NCBI RefSeq assembly: GCF_000413855.1
Contig: NZ_ATGG01000004.1
Coordinates: forward strand, 1-64,000
DNA length: 64,000 bases
Reading direction: 5' to 3'
Origin: Acinetobacter gyllenbergii CIP 110306 = MTCC 11365
GTDB taxonomy: Bacteria > Pseudomonadota > Gammaproteobacteria > Pseudomonadales > Moraxellaceae
A model generated the notes under the pieces. The model worked only from the letters and a program-made list of their open reading frames with translations, did not search any database and was not told the DNA's origin. Made by a program: the position numbers and the translations under genes. Positions 55,630-64,000 of this stretch are shown here, one piece after another; the first letter of the stretch is position 1, and every line of letters starts with the position of its first letter.

Positions 55630-55722
55630 ATTTGTTTTTTAAACATTATTGATGAAAATAACACTACAGAACAATGACGATAAAACACTTATAGTGACAG
55701 ATTATTCTACTTTTCCAGCTTT

Positions 55723-56565
55723 ATGATCATGTCGAAAAAATTAAAATGTCTGACGCTTTTTACAGCCATCTTTTTTGCAATTCCTATGGCTGCTTGTCAA
55801 AGTTTAAGCCAACAAAAGCAACAGCTCACGACAGAAAAAAATGATCAGCAGCAGATCTCAAGTTTATTCCAGAGCGCTCAAACCAGTGGTGTTTTGGTGA
55901 TTTATGACGGCAAGAAAATTCAAAGCTATGGCAATGCGCTTGATCGTGCAGAGCAGCGTTATATTCCCGCCTCAACCTTTAAAATGTTGAATGCTTTGAT
56001 CGGGATACAACATCATAAGACTGCACCAAATGAAGTGTTTAAATGGGATGGAAAAAAGCGAGCATTTAGTAGCTGGGAAAAAGATTTAACCTTAGCTGAA
56101 GCGATGCAGGCATCGGCGGTACCCGTTTATCAAGAGTTGGCAAGACGGATTGGTTTAGAACTGATGACCCGTGAAGTGAAGCGTGTAGGTTATGGTAATA
56201 AAAATATTGGGACGCAAGTGGATAATTTCTGGTTAGTTGGTCCCTTAAAAATCACTCCCGTAGAGGAAGTTCGCTTTGCCTATGCATTAGCAAAACAGAA
56301 ATTACCCTTTGATCAGCCGACACAGCAACAAGTCAAAGCGATGTTATTGGTGGATCAGATCCAGGATACCAAAATCTATGCCAAAAGCGGTTGGGGAATG
56401 GATGTCAGCCCGCAAGTGGGTTGGTGGACGGGGTGGATTGAACAGCCAAATGGTAAGGTCATTGCATTCTCATTGAATATGCAAATGAGCCAGCCTGAAC
56501 ATGCAGATGCACGTAAAGCGATTGTGTATCAAGCCTTGCAACAGTTGGGATTGTTAGCCACTTAA
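55723..56565 (+). CDS. OXA-type class D beta-lactamase
   Basis: A 280-residue serine beta-lactamase. Active-site motifs are complete: S84-T-F-K87, SAV (131-133), YGN (157-159), KSG (221-223) and WWTGW (234-238). A lipobox-like PMAAC puts a possible lipidated Cys at residue 25. The core is closest in my recollection to the intrinsic OXA groups of Acinetobacter (OXA-24, OXA-51, OXA-134, OXA-211 relatives), so weak carbapenem hydrolysis is possible. The usual WLTGW is WWTGW. No IS element lies directly upstream. Start at 55723 or at Met3; neither has a clear ribosome site. Confidence 0.93.
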   Translation: MIMSKKLKCLTLFTAIFFAIPMAACQSLSQQKQQLTTEKNDQQQISSLFQSAQTSGVLVIYDGKKIQSYGNALDRAEQRYIPASTFKMLNALIGIQHHKTAPNEVFKWDGKKRAFSSWEKDLTLAEAMQASAVPVYQELARRIGLELMTREVKRVGYGNKNIGTQVDNFWLVGPLKITPVEEVRFAYALAKQKLPFDQPTQQQVKAMLLVDQIQDTKIYAKSGWGMDVSPQVGWWTGWIEQPNGKVIAFSLNMQMSQPEHADARKAIVYQALQQLGLLAT

Positions 56566-56573
56566 ATACTCAA

Positions 56574-56603
56574 AAAAAGACCCAGCTTTTGGGGAAAGCT
56601 GGG
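56574..56603 (-). terminator. Terminator of the kynurenine operon (minus strand)
   Basis: On the minus strand CCCAGCTTT pairs with AAAGCTGGG around CCCCA and is followed by TCTTTTTTT. It lies between the OXA gene and the porin gene that ends the operon; on the plus strand it lacks a T-tract. Confidence 0.75.
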
Positions 56604-56611
56604 CTGAGAAA

Positions 56612-56642
56612 GGATGTTTAACTTGGGGGAGAAAACATCCTA
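56612..56642. repeat. Inverted repeat downstream of the OXA gene
   Basis: AGGATGTTT pairs with AAACATCCT across 13 bases. No T-tract. Purpose unknown. Confidence 0.45.
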
Positions 56643-56832
56643 GAGGGTTAGCGGTTTAAATTCTGCAAATCTCTGTATGCTTAAATTATCTCCTTTGAAA
56701 ATTAATTTGTAAAATTGATTATTTTTATACTTTGAATAGTTTTTTTCGATTTTTAAATGCATTCAAGCATGGAAAAGCAAGCGCTGAACCCAAGTGAAAT
56801 ATGATTGATATTATTTAAACTAGAAGTTTAGT

Positions 56833-56886
56833 GGCAAAACGTTTAGATCCCTTGGCGCGTGTACTTGAGACTCAAAACGTTTTGCC
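56833..56886. repeat. 12-bp perfect inverted repeat with 30-base spacer
   Basis: GGCAAAACGTTT (56833-56844) and AAACGTTTTGCC (56875-56886) flank a GC-richer 30-base spacer. Each arm also holds AACGTT. It follows the porin gene stop by 26 bases on the minus strand. It has no T-tract and could be a 3' UTR stabiliser or a protein site. Confidence 0.6.
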
Positions 56887-56911
56887 CATATGAGTGCATT
56901 AAATTTCGGGA

Positions 56912-58072
56912 TTACCACTCGTAGCGTAAGCGAAATAAATGCATGTCAGGGGTATGGTTGCTGTCTTGGGTATACAGGCGTTCATAATCAAAGCCAAAAC
57001 CGCGATTGAAACGGATTGCCACGCCAATGCCATGGTCGCGTCGAGAGAAATCGTAGCCGCTCCGATATGTTAAATAATTCCCCATCAGATACGGTTGGAG
57101 GTATTTCATACCATGATGGTCAAGCTCGACATGATAGCCTGCATAATATTCAAGCCCATACGCTTCAGTGTCTAACAGGTTTTCAACTGATTGGGTGGAG
57201 GCTTGATTGAATGCATCAAAATTAGGCAATAGATTTTTATACCAGCCTGCACCTGTACTGAGCATCCATGTCCCATCAAAATAGAATAGGGCTGTCGCAA
57301 GCATGTCTTGTGAGAGCTTAGATGTTGCATGATCAGATTGCAGCTGAGCTTTGTTGTGTTTCCATGAAATTGCCCAGTTTAAGTTTTTATTTAAGTGAAT
57401 ATCGACAGCGGCTTCTTGCCCCGCTTTACGTTGATAACGGAGCTGATTCAGGCTGATGCGATCCTCAAATAAATAAGCTGCATAAAAATCAATATTTTTC
57501 GTTTTCTTCTCATATCTTAAAGTATTACTGGCTGCTTGAGTCCCATCGAAATAAGCAAAAGGGCTCCATGTTTGAGGTTGTGCCAGTGTACTGTAGTCCC
57601 AAAGATCGGTTTTACTCCCGACCACATCGTAATACAGACTATAAATTTTTCCATATTTTAAAGTGCCATAGCGATGGCTCGAGATTCCCGCATAGGCTTG
57701 CTCTGTGGTCAGACGCTCATCATTGTTTTGATAATGTCCATCCCAATCTAAAATTTTGGCTGGATTAATAAAATTCTGATAACCCGTAATCAAATGCAGA
57801 TCATCATTGATTTTATAGTCGGTATTGAGATAGATCCTGCTGGTTGAGCTATAGCCATTGCGACGATATTTCTGGTCTGCATTGGATGGCTGATATTGAT
57901 CAAAATTTAGGGCTTGTAGTCTGAGACTGCCAGCACTGGTCAGTTTAAAGTTGTCCTGCGCAGTGAAAATCTGATCCTGATTGATCAATTCAATTTGTGC
58001 AAATGCCGAAGAGCTGATTGCAAAACTCAGGGCAATAAAAACCCGATGGTTTTGAAGTTTGAACTTAACCAT
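56912..58072 (-). CDS. Outer-membrane porin at the end of a kynurenine operon
   Basis: A 386-residue beta-barrel. The signal peptide ends SSSAFA; the mature protein has repeated amphipathic strands with aromatic girdles (TLKYGKIYSLYYDVVGSKTD, LRYEKKTKNIDFYAAYLFED) and a C-terminal FRLRYEW strand ending in an aromatic residue. It resembles Gram-negative general porins. Only 24 bases separate it from the formamidase gene upstream, so it probably imports tryptophan metabolites or related compounds; this is inference. Confidence 0.8.
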   Translation of the reverse strand: MVKFKLQNHRVFIALSFAISSSAFAQIELINQDQIFTAQDNFKLTSAGSLRLQALNFDQYQPSNADQKYRRNGYSSTSRIYLNTDYKINDDLHLITGYQNFINPAKILDWDGHYQNNDERLTTEQAYAGISSHRYGTLKYGKIYSLYYDVVGSKTDLWDYSTLAQPQTWSPFAYFDGTQAASNTLRYEKKTKNIDFYAAYLFEDRISLNQLRYQRKAGQEAAVDIHLNKNLNWAISWKHNKAQLQSDHATSKLSQDMLATALFYFDGTWMLSTGAGWYKNLLPNFDAFNQASTQSVENLLDTEAYGLEYYAGYHVELDHHGMKYLQPYLMGNYLTYRSGYDFSRRDHGIGVAIRFNRGFGFDYERLYTQDSNHTPDMHLFRLRYEW

Positions 58073-58096
58073 TTTTAAATACGTCCATGTATAAAT

Positions 58097-58852
58097 TTAA
58101 GTGTGAGGGGTTAATCTCCGATGAAAATATTCATCTAAGATATTGTAATGATGCGTGTTATCCATTAGCTGGAAGGAGACAAAGTCTGGGTCGATGGCTT
58201 TCCTTCGATGAAAGTACGACTGACTTTGCCCGATCAACTCATCGAGCTCTTGTGCGCCACAGAAAATGGCATAGGGCTTTTGGACAGTGGCCTCGATCAG
58301 GAGGGGACTATATTGTCGAATCTCGTGTTCCGAGAGATTCAAGGCTGTATTTAAATGGGTCTGCTGAATGGGCGCGAGATCATAAATACCACTCAATAAA
58401 ACGGCTTCACTTACAGCAGGATGCTTGAGCATTAGTGCAGATAAATGAGCCCCCGCAGAATGCCCAACCAACATAATCTCTTGAGTGCTCCATGCTTGTT
58501 GTTGGATAAAATCAAGTGCTTTTTGGATTTGCTGGACGATTTCACCCATGCTGCGTTGCGGGGCCAAGTCATATTCAAGTAAGACACATTGCATATTGTT
58601 GGCAACAACATCCGTGGCGATAAAGGCAAAATCGGATTTATTACACCATTGCCAATAGCCACCATGCACAAACACGACAGTTTTGCGCGCCTGTGCTAAA
58701 GGAAAGAGATCTAAGCACGATCGAGCTGTCGCCGCATAGGTAATATTCTGAATACAGGAATGTTGCTGATAACTCAACAGGCTACGCTGTTGAAACTCCA
58801 TTAGAATATCCTGCTCATTTGCAACTGTTCGAGAATTATCATAAAGCTTCAT
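58097..58852 (-). CDS. Arylformamidase-like alpha/beta hydrolase (HGGYW type)
   Basis: A 251-residue hydrolase. HGGYWQW is the oxyanion motif typical of eukaryote-like kynurenine formamidases (BNA7/AFMID), and GHSAGAHLSALML is the nucleophile elbow; NTHHYNIL near the end supplies the His. It would hydrolyse N-formylkynurenine to kynurenine. It lies in the same operon as kynU, in place of the metal-dependent KynB found in many bacteria. Seven bases separate it from the permease gene. Confidence 0.82.
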   Translation of the reverse strand: MKLYDNSRTVANEQDILMEFQQRSLLSYQQHSCIQNITYAATARSCLDLFPLAQARKTVVFVHGGYWQWCNKSDFAFIATDVVANNMQCVLLEYDLAPQRSMGEIVQQIQKALDFIQQQAWSTQEIMLVGHSAGAHLSALMLKHPAVSEAVLLSGIYDLAPIQQTHLNTALNLSEHEIRQYSPLLIEATVQKPYAIFCGAQELDELIGQSQSYFHRRKAIDPDFVSFQLMDNTHHYNILDEYFHRRLTPHT

Positions 58853-58859
58853 GGCGTAT

Positions 58860-60266
58860 TTACTCAGAAGCTTCTGTGTTTGTGCTTAAATCGAGCTTTG
58901 CCGAGCTGCGTTTTAGCATATAAAAAACGATTAACAGCACAATAAAGGGAATGCCAAACTGTAGGGTGGATTTAAATTCGGCAGTGAACCAGGTGGTGAG
59001 GGTAATGCTCAGAATACTGAATAAGCCAAACAGTGAAATGAACTGACTTGCTGGAATTTTGTATTTTAATCCAATACCATTTTTCGCAATATGCCGTCTA
59101 AAACAGATATGGGTCACAAAGATGCTGCCCCAAGTAAATAGTGCTCCGAACATGGATAAGGCAATCATGATGGGAAAGGCCGATTCAGGATTGATGGTAT
59201 AGACCACGCTTGCAACAGCAATCCCCATCGCGGATAAAAACAGCGCATTGATGGGCACGCCATTGGGGCGGATTTTACCGAAGATCTGAGGAGCATCACC
59301 TGCCCGTGACAAGCTAAATAGCATTCGGGTTGAAATATACAACATGCTATTCATGGCAGAGAGGGCCGCGACAATCACGATGAAATTGAGAATACTATCT
59401 GCATATGGAATACCGACAATTTTCATCACGGTCACAAAGGGGCTGCTGGCATCTTTACCAATCAGTTCTGTCCATGGAACCAGTGCTACAATTAAAGACA
59501 AAGACAGTAAATAGAATAAAATCAGACGTATTGCGGTACTCTTAAAGGCGTATTTGACCGCTTTTTCTGGATTCGATGCTTCACCTGCAGCAACGGCAAT
59601 CATTTCAATACTTAAATAACTGAAAATCGAAATAATCACCCCAATCCAGACGCCACTGAATCCATTGGGAAAGAAACCGCCATGTCCAGTTAGATTAGTC
59701 AGCACATGATGACTTTGCTGATTGTTTTGAGTCAGAATGCCGATTGCCAACAGAATAAACACGATAATCGCAAAGATTTTAATGGTGGAGAACCAATATT
59801 CCACCAGTCCAAATGCCTTGACACTATAGGCATTCACTGCAAGCAAAGTACCTGAAAAAAACACGATCCAGATCCATGCGGGCAGATCGGGAAACCACAT
59901 TTTCATATAGTCTGCGACGGCAGTGATTTCGGTTCCAACCGCCAGCACGATACAGGCCCAATAACTGTAGCGTACCAAGAAACCCGCCAAGGGGCTGATA
60001 TAATGTTCAGCATAGGCGCCAAATGAGCCTGAAGTCGGGTGTTGTACGGTCATTTCGGCGAGACATGCCATCAGCGCAAAGGCAATTAGCCCGCCAATGG
60101 CATAACTCAAAATGACCGCAGGGCCAGCAAAGCTCATCGCAAATTTGCTCCCCATAAACAGCCCTGTTCCAATTGCGCCACCAATCGCAATCATTGCCAT
60201 TTGTTTGGCGGATAATTTCTTATGTAGCCCTGCTTCACGTGCTTGAATCTTGTCAAAATTATTCAT
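58860..60266 (-). CDS. Amino-acid permease (APC superfamily, AAT type)
   Basis: A 468-residue inner-membrane protein with about twelve hydrophobic segments. The AAT signature begins AIGGAIGTGLFMGSKFAMSF and includes YLSIEMIAVAAGEASNPEKA. Relatives carry aromatic amino acids, D-Ala/D-Ser/Gly or Pro. Its position between kynU and a formamidase points to tryptophan or kynurenine as substrate; this rests on context. Confidence 0.86.
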   Translation of the reverse strand: MNNFDKIQAREAGLHKKLSAKQMAMIAIGGAIGTGLFMGSKFAMSFAGPAVILSYAIGGLIAFALMACLAEMTVQHPTSGSFGAYAEHYISPLAGFLVRYSYWACIVLAVGTEITAVADYMKMWFPDLPAWIWIVFFSGTLLAVNAYSVKAFGLVEYWFSTIKIFAIIVFILLAIGILTQNNQQSHHVLTNLTGHGGFFPNGFSGVWIGVIISIFSYLSIEMIAVAAGEASNPEKAVKYAFKSTAIRLILFYLLSLSLIVALVPWTELIGKDASSPFVTVMKIVGIPYADSILNFIVIVAALSAMNSMLYISTRMLFSLSRAGDAPQIFGKIRPNGVPINALFLSAMGIAVASVVYTINPESAFPIMIALSMFGALFTWGSIFVTHICFRRHIAKNGIGLKYKIPASQFISLFGLFSILSITLTTWFTAEFKSTLQFGIPFIVLLIVFYMLKRSSAKLDLSTNTEASE

Positions 60267-60306
60267 CGGCCTCTCCTAGCCATAAGCTCAATCTGAACGT
60301 GACAAC

Positions 60307-61569
60307 TTAGGTCACTTCACCCCGTACCAGATAGCTTTGATTGTTCCATTCTTGATGCTGCATGATGGCTTTGAGATGTTGCACCGCATTCCAGATATCT
60401 TCAAATCCAAGATACAACGGGGTAATGCCAAAGCGTAAGACCTCAGGTTCACGATAGTCTCCGATCACCCCACGAGCGATCAGTGCCTGAATAATTTCAT
60501 AGCCATGCGGATGTTGATAGCTGACATGGCTGCCGCGATATTGATGCTCTTTTGGTGTGATTAGCTCGAAACCATATTCGGCACATTCCTGATCAACCAG
60601 TGCAATAAATAGATCGGTTAATTTAAGCGATTTTTCACGAATTTTCTGCATGTTGGCTTTCAGGAAAATATCCACCCCACATTCGATCAGACTCATGGAA
60701 ATAATTGGCTGAGTACCACACAGATAACGGCGAATATTGTTGGCTGGTTGATAATGCTGAGCCATGGCAAAGGGTTTTTGATGTCCCCACCAGCCAGAAA
60801 GTGGTTGCCAGAACTGATCTCGATGTTTGGGATTGACCCAGAGCAGCGCAGGCGAGCCAGGACCACCATTGAGATATTTATAGGTACAACCAATGGCAAA
60901 ATCGCTGTTCGTTTGATTGAGATCCATCGGTACAGCGCCAACAGAGTGGCATAAATCCCAGATGATTAAGGCATTACTGGCATGGATTTGCTGGTTAATT
61001 ACGGTCATATCATAGAAATAACCAGTGCGATAATTAACATGCGACAACACCACAACGGCCACATCAGTCGTTAAAATCTTGCTTAAACCTGCAGGACCCT
61101 CAATCAATTCGACCTGATAGCCTTGATTGATCAAGTCAATGAAGCCTTCGATAATATAAATATCGGTGGGGAAAGCGTCTTTTTCCGCGACAATGATTTT
61201 ACGTTGCGGATGCTTCTCGGCTTGAATTTTGACTGCAGCGGATAGCACTTTAAATAAATTTAAGGTGGTTGAATCAGAAATTACGGTTTCGCCAGCATTG
61301 GCGCCGATCAGTTGTCCGACTTTATCACCTAGACGGGTGGGTAAGCCCCACCAATCTGCTTTATTCCAACTGTTAATGAGATCTTCACCCCATTCTTGTT
61401 GGATAATATGCTGCGCATAATTTAAAGATTGCTTTGGTCTGGCACCTAAAGAGTTACCGTCTAGATAAATCACATTATTAGGCAAGGCAAATTCATTTTT
61501 AAATGTGCTGAGCTCGTCTTGTTTATCCCAATAAAGGCATTGTTCTTGTGTCACCATATTGAATTGCAT
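60307..61569 (-). CDS. kynU: Kynureninase
   Basis: A 420-residue PLP enzyme that cleaves kynurenine to anthranilate and alanine. Family segments are present: YLDGNSLGARPKQSL, NSWNKADWWGLPTRLGD, the PLP region DLCHSVGAVPMDL with Asp/His, and the Schiff-base Lys in FAIGCTYKYLNGGPGSPALL. Start at ATG 61569 or at Met5 (61557); AGGG touches the first, so the second may be used. First gene of the operon, divergent from an Lrp-type regulator. Confidence 0.94.
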   Translation of the reverse strand: MQFNMVTQEQCLYWDKQDELSTFKNEFALPNNVIYLDGNSLGARPKQSLNYAQHIIQQEWGEDLINSWNKADWWGLPTRLGDKVGQLIGANAGETVISDSTTLNLFKVLSAAVKIQAEKHPQRKIIVAEKDAFPTDIYIIEGFIDLINQGYQVELIEGPAGLSKILTTDVAVVVLSHVNYRTGYFYDMTVINQQIHASNALIIWDLCHSVGAVPMDLNQTNSDFAIGCTYKYLNGGPGSPALLWVNPKHRDQFWQPLSGWWGHQKPFAMAQHYQPANNIRRYLCGTQPIISMSLIECGVDIFLKANMQKIREKSLKLTDLFIALVDQECAEYGFELITPKEHQYRGSHVSYQHPHGYEIIQALIARGVIGDYREPEVLRFGITPLYLGFEDIWNAVQHLKAIMQHQEWNNQSYLVRGEVT

Positions 61570-61621
61570 CCCTATATTTATTGAATTCCACTGTTAAATT
61601 TTATCACTGCATTTTTTGTTT

Positions 61622-61647
61622 TTTATCCGATAAAATCGGTAGATAAA
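61622..61647. promoter_or_regulatory. Palindrome between kynU and its regulator, probable operator
   Basis: TTTATC (61622-61627) and GATAAA (61642-61647) flank CCGAT-AAA-ATCGG (61627-61639). The inner and outer repeats nest, slightly off-centre. Its place in the divergent region fits an Lrp/KynR site. Confidence 0.5.
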
Positions 61648-61704
61648 GTTGAAAATTAGGATATGATTTCAATAATATTTAAATTATTAGAATAATTTCC
61701 GAAT

Positions 61705-62157
61705 ATGAATATTGATGCGATTGATCTTAAAATCCTAAATTTCTTGCAGAACGATGCACGCCTGAGTAATCAGGAATTGGCCGATCTGGTGAATCTTTCC
61801 CCCTCTGCCTGTCATCGACGGGTCAAGCTTTTGGAAAGCAATGGCATTATTGAGAAATACCAAGCTCGGCTCAATTATGAAAAATTAGGCATTAAAATTG
61901 AGGCAATAGTTGAAATAAAATTAATTCAACTCACTGAAAGTGATCATAATTTTTTCTTAAAGCAGATTGAGGACTTTGAAGAAGTTGTGAACGCCTATGT
62001 GATTACAGGTGATTCGAATTATGTGCTGCATGTGGCGACCAAAGACCTGAATGCGTTTTCACAATTCATTATTAATAAATTGAATAAGATTAAGGGCATT
62101 ATGAGTATTAATTCTAAGATCATTTTGGATAAGGTGATTCAGAAAAAACTGCTTTGA
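61705..62157 (+). CDS. kynR: Lrp/AsnC-family regulator, KynR-like
   Basis: A 150-residue regulator with HTH LDARLSNQELADLVNLSPSA-type sequence (DARLSNQELADLVNLSPSAC then HRRVKLLESNGIIEKY) and a RAM effector domain (EAIVEIKLIQLTESDHNFF, VINAYVITGDSNYVLHV-like). It is divergent from kynU by 135 bases. In Pseudomonas, KynR activates kyn genes in response to kynurenine; the name here rests on family and position. Confidence 0.85.
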   Translation: MNIDAIDLKILNFLQNDARLSNQELADLVNLSPSACHRRVKLLESNGIIEKYQARLNYEKLGIKIEAIVEIKLIQLTESDHNFFLKQIEDFEEVVNAYVITGDSNYVLHVATKDLNAFSQFIINKLNKIKGIMSINSKIILDKVIQKKLL

Positions 62158-62431
62158 TTGTCTATGCGCTATTGAAGCTTGGTCTAAATTTATAATACTT
62201 TATTTTAATAATATAAAACACTTAGCCTATTTTAATTAAATAAAAATCATTCTCAAATTTGATTTTTTGAAAATAATCTCAATATGACAACCACGATTGA
62301 ATTCAAGCTGCCGCGATTAATGTAACCAAAAACCTTGGTTTAAGCGTGGTAGTACGATTTAGAATTCAGGTAAAATTAAGTTCTATTTAAAAATCAATTG
62401 AGATCGTTTTTGAAAAGTGCAAGGTGTGTGA
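62158..62431. other. AT-rich intergenic region before a diguanylate cyclase gene
   Basis: 274 bases. AACCAA-AAACC-TTGGTT near 62328 is a small hairpin without T-tract. No gene or clear regulatory site seen. Confidence 0.4.
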
Positions 62432-64000
62432 ATGGGGCGTAAATTAAAAAGCTCGAAATTACGATCTGAGCAAATTAGCCGTCGCCTCTTTTTCTGCATG
62501 ATTGTCATTATCTTTTCGATTTTTTATCTTTCCATTCCTTTAATTATCAATAGTTACCAAGAATATATCAAATCTGATCAGACCTTGACAGAAATTACCT
62601 GTCTGCGCGCCTTAGTCAAAACATCCAATAAAATTTCCAGAGAACGGGCACCTTCCAATAAAGTGATGTCGAGCCAGCCTGAGGTGCTGTTAGAAAATCA
62701 AAAGGAATTATTCGAATATCGTAAAATTGTCGATGCGCAGATTGATGAGACCATTGAGGTATTAACACAACATGGCTTTAGGTTAATTGCTTATGAACTG
62801 GAAACAGGTCTAAAAGTAAAATTATCCAAAGCACGCGGTATTGTCGATGCCTATGCCAATACACCGCATGCAGAGCGAACCTCGAAGCAATACGATCATG
62901 CGATTTTATCGATGTTTAGTGTTTGGGATGAAAGCCGTGAGTTTTTAACTTGGTTATTGGTACGTTCTAATAGTAAAAATAGCAAGATGTCGAATTACTT
63001 TACCTCGATTCTGGTGCTCACGGATATGCGTGATCAGGCAGGACGGGTGGCATCTAATATTATGGCACCTGTGACTTTTGATGAGAAAATCTCAGATGAA
63101 AACCGCGCACGTTCTTTACAAACCCAGCATCAAGCGATTTATCTTTGGGAACTAATTGACACGATTCAGCCTGAACAGTCAAAGACGCTTGAATATGTGC
63201 GTTTATATCGCCGTGTAAAAACCGAATTTTTAGATAAAGGCTTGCCGATCGTGGCCAAGTTGCTTGATGAAAGCAAGAATAATCAGGCCTATTTCCTGTC
63301 GGGTACAGAACTGACAGAACGAATGGTGGGGAAATTCACCACGGTGATGGATTTGCAAAACTATATTCTGGATTACAGTATTCGGGTGGCTGATGAACAG
63401 AATAAGTTGGCTAAGCGGCAATTCATATTCACCTTGTGTATTTCAAGTCTGTCTTTGCTGATCGCCATTTTTACCATGATCTACGCCAAGCGAAGGGTAT
63501 TTAGCCCATTAATTCATGCGCGTAATATGATTTTACGCCTTTCGGGAACGTCTGATGAGTTGCCTGCGGAAAACAAGCGGAAAGGCGAGTTTTTCTCCTT
63601 GTTTGAGGCGATTGATAAACTCAAAGTCATGTTGACACAGCGTGATCAAATGGAACTGCAACTTAAACAAATTGCGAATACCGATGTGTTAACAGGAGTC
63701 GCCAATCGCTTGGCTTTGGATGAATATATTCAAATGTTGGAATCCAAACCAGCGTCTTTGTCACAGACCTGCGTGATTGCAATTGATATTGATAATTTTA
63801 AGTTTGTGAATGACCAGTATGGACATATTGTCGGGGATCAGGTGATTAGCATGATTGCCGATCAACTGAAACATAATGTGCGAGCGTCCGATTTAATTGT
63901 GCGTTATGGCGGTGATGAGTTCTTGGTGGTGATTGAAAATATCCAGATGGGCGCTGCCAAAGTGGTTGCAGAAAGTATCCGCGCGGCTATTTTAAAAGAA
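62432..64000 (+). CDS. Membrane diguanylate cyclase with periplasmic sensor region (3' end cut by window)
   Basis: The first 523 codons are inside the window. A membrane segment (residues about 21-45) is followed by a roughly 300-residue, mostly helical periplasmic region, a second membrane segment (FIFTLCISSLSLLIAIFTMIY, near 330-350), a HAMP-like linker and a GGDEF domain starting TDVLTGVANRLALDEY. The active-site motif is YGGDEF and an RxxD inhibitory site (RASD) lies five residues before it. AAGG lies 8 bases before the ATG at 62432. The signal sensed is unknown. Confidence 0.88.
   Translation, partial: MGRKLKSSKLRSEQISRRLFFCMIVIIFSIFYLSIPLIINSYQEYIKSDQTLTEITCLRALVKTSNKISRERAPSNKVMSSQPEVLLENQKELFEYRKIVDAQIDETIEVLTQHGFRLIAYELETGLKVKLSKARGIVDAYANTPHAERTSKQYDHAILSMFSVWDESREFLTWLLVRSNSKNSKMSNYFTSILVLTDMRDQAGRVASNIMAPVTFDEKISDENRARSLQTQHQAIYLWELIDTIQPEQSKTLEYVRLYRRVKTEFLDKGLPIVAKLLDESKNNQAYFLSGTELTERMVGKFTTVMDLQNYILDYSIRVADEQNKLAKRQFIFTLCISSLSLLIAIFTMIYAKRRVFSPLIHARNMILRLSGTSDELPAENKRKGEFFSLFEAIDKLKVMLTQRDQMELQLKQIANTDVLTGVANRLALDEYIQMLESKPASLSQTCVIAIDIDNFKFVNDQYGHIVGDQVISMIADQLKHNVRASDLIVRYGGDEFLVVIENIQMGAAKVVAESIRAAILKE

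Noticed and set aside
58087-58428. 113-codon plus-strand frame opposite the formamidase gene
   Set aside because: The minus-strand frame has clear hydrolase motifs; the plus frame shows no family or ribosome site.
62241-62260. Fur-box-like AAAAATCATTCTCAAAT before the diguanylate cyclase gene
   Set aside because: Partial match in an AT-rich region; no iron-related gene nearby.

Overview
The window looks like a chromosomal segment of a non-baumannii Acinetobacter. The evidence is three porins of the Omp33-36 family, a chromosomal-type OXA class D beta-lactamase, the gene order murG-murC-ddl-ftsQ-ftsA-ftsZ-lpxC, the aceE/triple-lipoyl aceF pair, and low-to-moderate GC. I see no rRNA, tRNA, CRISPR array, integrase or prophage. 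The only mobile element is the clipped end of an insertion sequence at the left edge. Species cannot be fixed from the sequence alone.

Layout. 1-230: end of an IS3-type element abutting a strong terminator. 0.2-7.7 kb: housekeeping and envelope genes (ankyrin protein, outer-membrane transporter-like protein, dsbD, a glutathione transferase, a diguanylate cyclase, an esterase, a DUF2147 protein, an ArsC/Spx-like protein). 7.84-8.0 kb: an unannotated region with the hallmarks of a CsrA/RsmA-sequestering sRNA. 8.1-9.6 kb: divergent xthA and pyrE. 9.7-14.0 kb: an AT-rich accessory patch with small membrane proteins, a lipoprotein, an SDR lacking the catalytic Tyr, and a tightly coupled three-gene cassette (4-TM protein, 40-residue membrane peptide, DUF6414 protein). 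14.0-16.5 kb: MarR/OhrR-type regulator with DUF3565 protein, divergent glutathione peroxidase, then gshB. 16.7-24.8 kb: the cell wall and division cluster. 24.9-31.1 kb: DUF721 (DciA-like) protein, M23 peptidase, pyruvate dehydrogenase E1 and E2. 31.2-38.9 kb: a yybP-ykoY manganese riboswitch before a TMEM165/GDT1 exporter, an ODP-type metallo-beta-lactamase-fold protein, guaB, glmM, pdxH, recJ.

38.9-40.9 kb: two Omp33-36 paralogues; a third lies at 54.1 kb, and all three share one promoter architecture. 41.2-50 kb: prfB with its programmed +1 frameshift, an ArsR-type regulator with tandem palindromic operators before an Old Yellow Enzyme, waaA, rsmE, mscS, a DUF805 protein and acs. 50-54 kb: isochorismatase-like hydrolase with divergent Lrp regulator, the dimethylsulfone genes sfnG and msuE, and an orphan NarL-type response regulator. 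55-56.6 kb: a possible small RNA or leader terminator, then the OXA gene. 56.9-62.2 kb: a kynurenine unit (porin, HGGYW-type formamidase, amino-acid permease, kynU) with a divergent Lrp-type regulator. The right edge cuts a second membrane diguanylate cyclase.

The most interesting non-coding signals are the GGA-rich RNA near 7.9 kb, the perfect palindrome beside it, the candidate RNA upstream of the OXA gene, and the shared porin promoters. The most interesting protein-level signal is the DUF6414 cassette.
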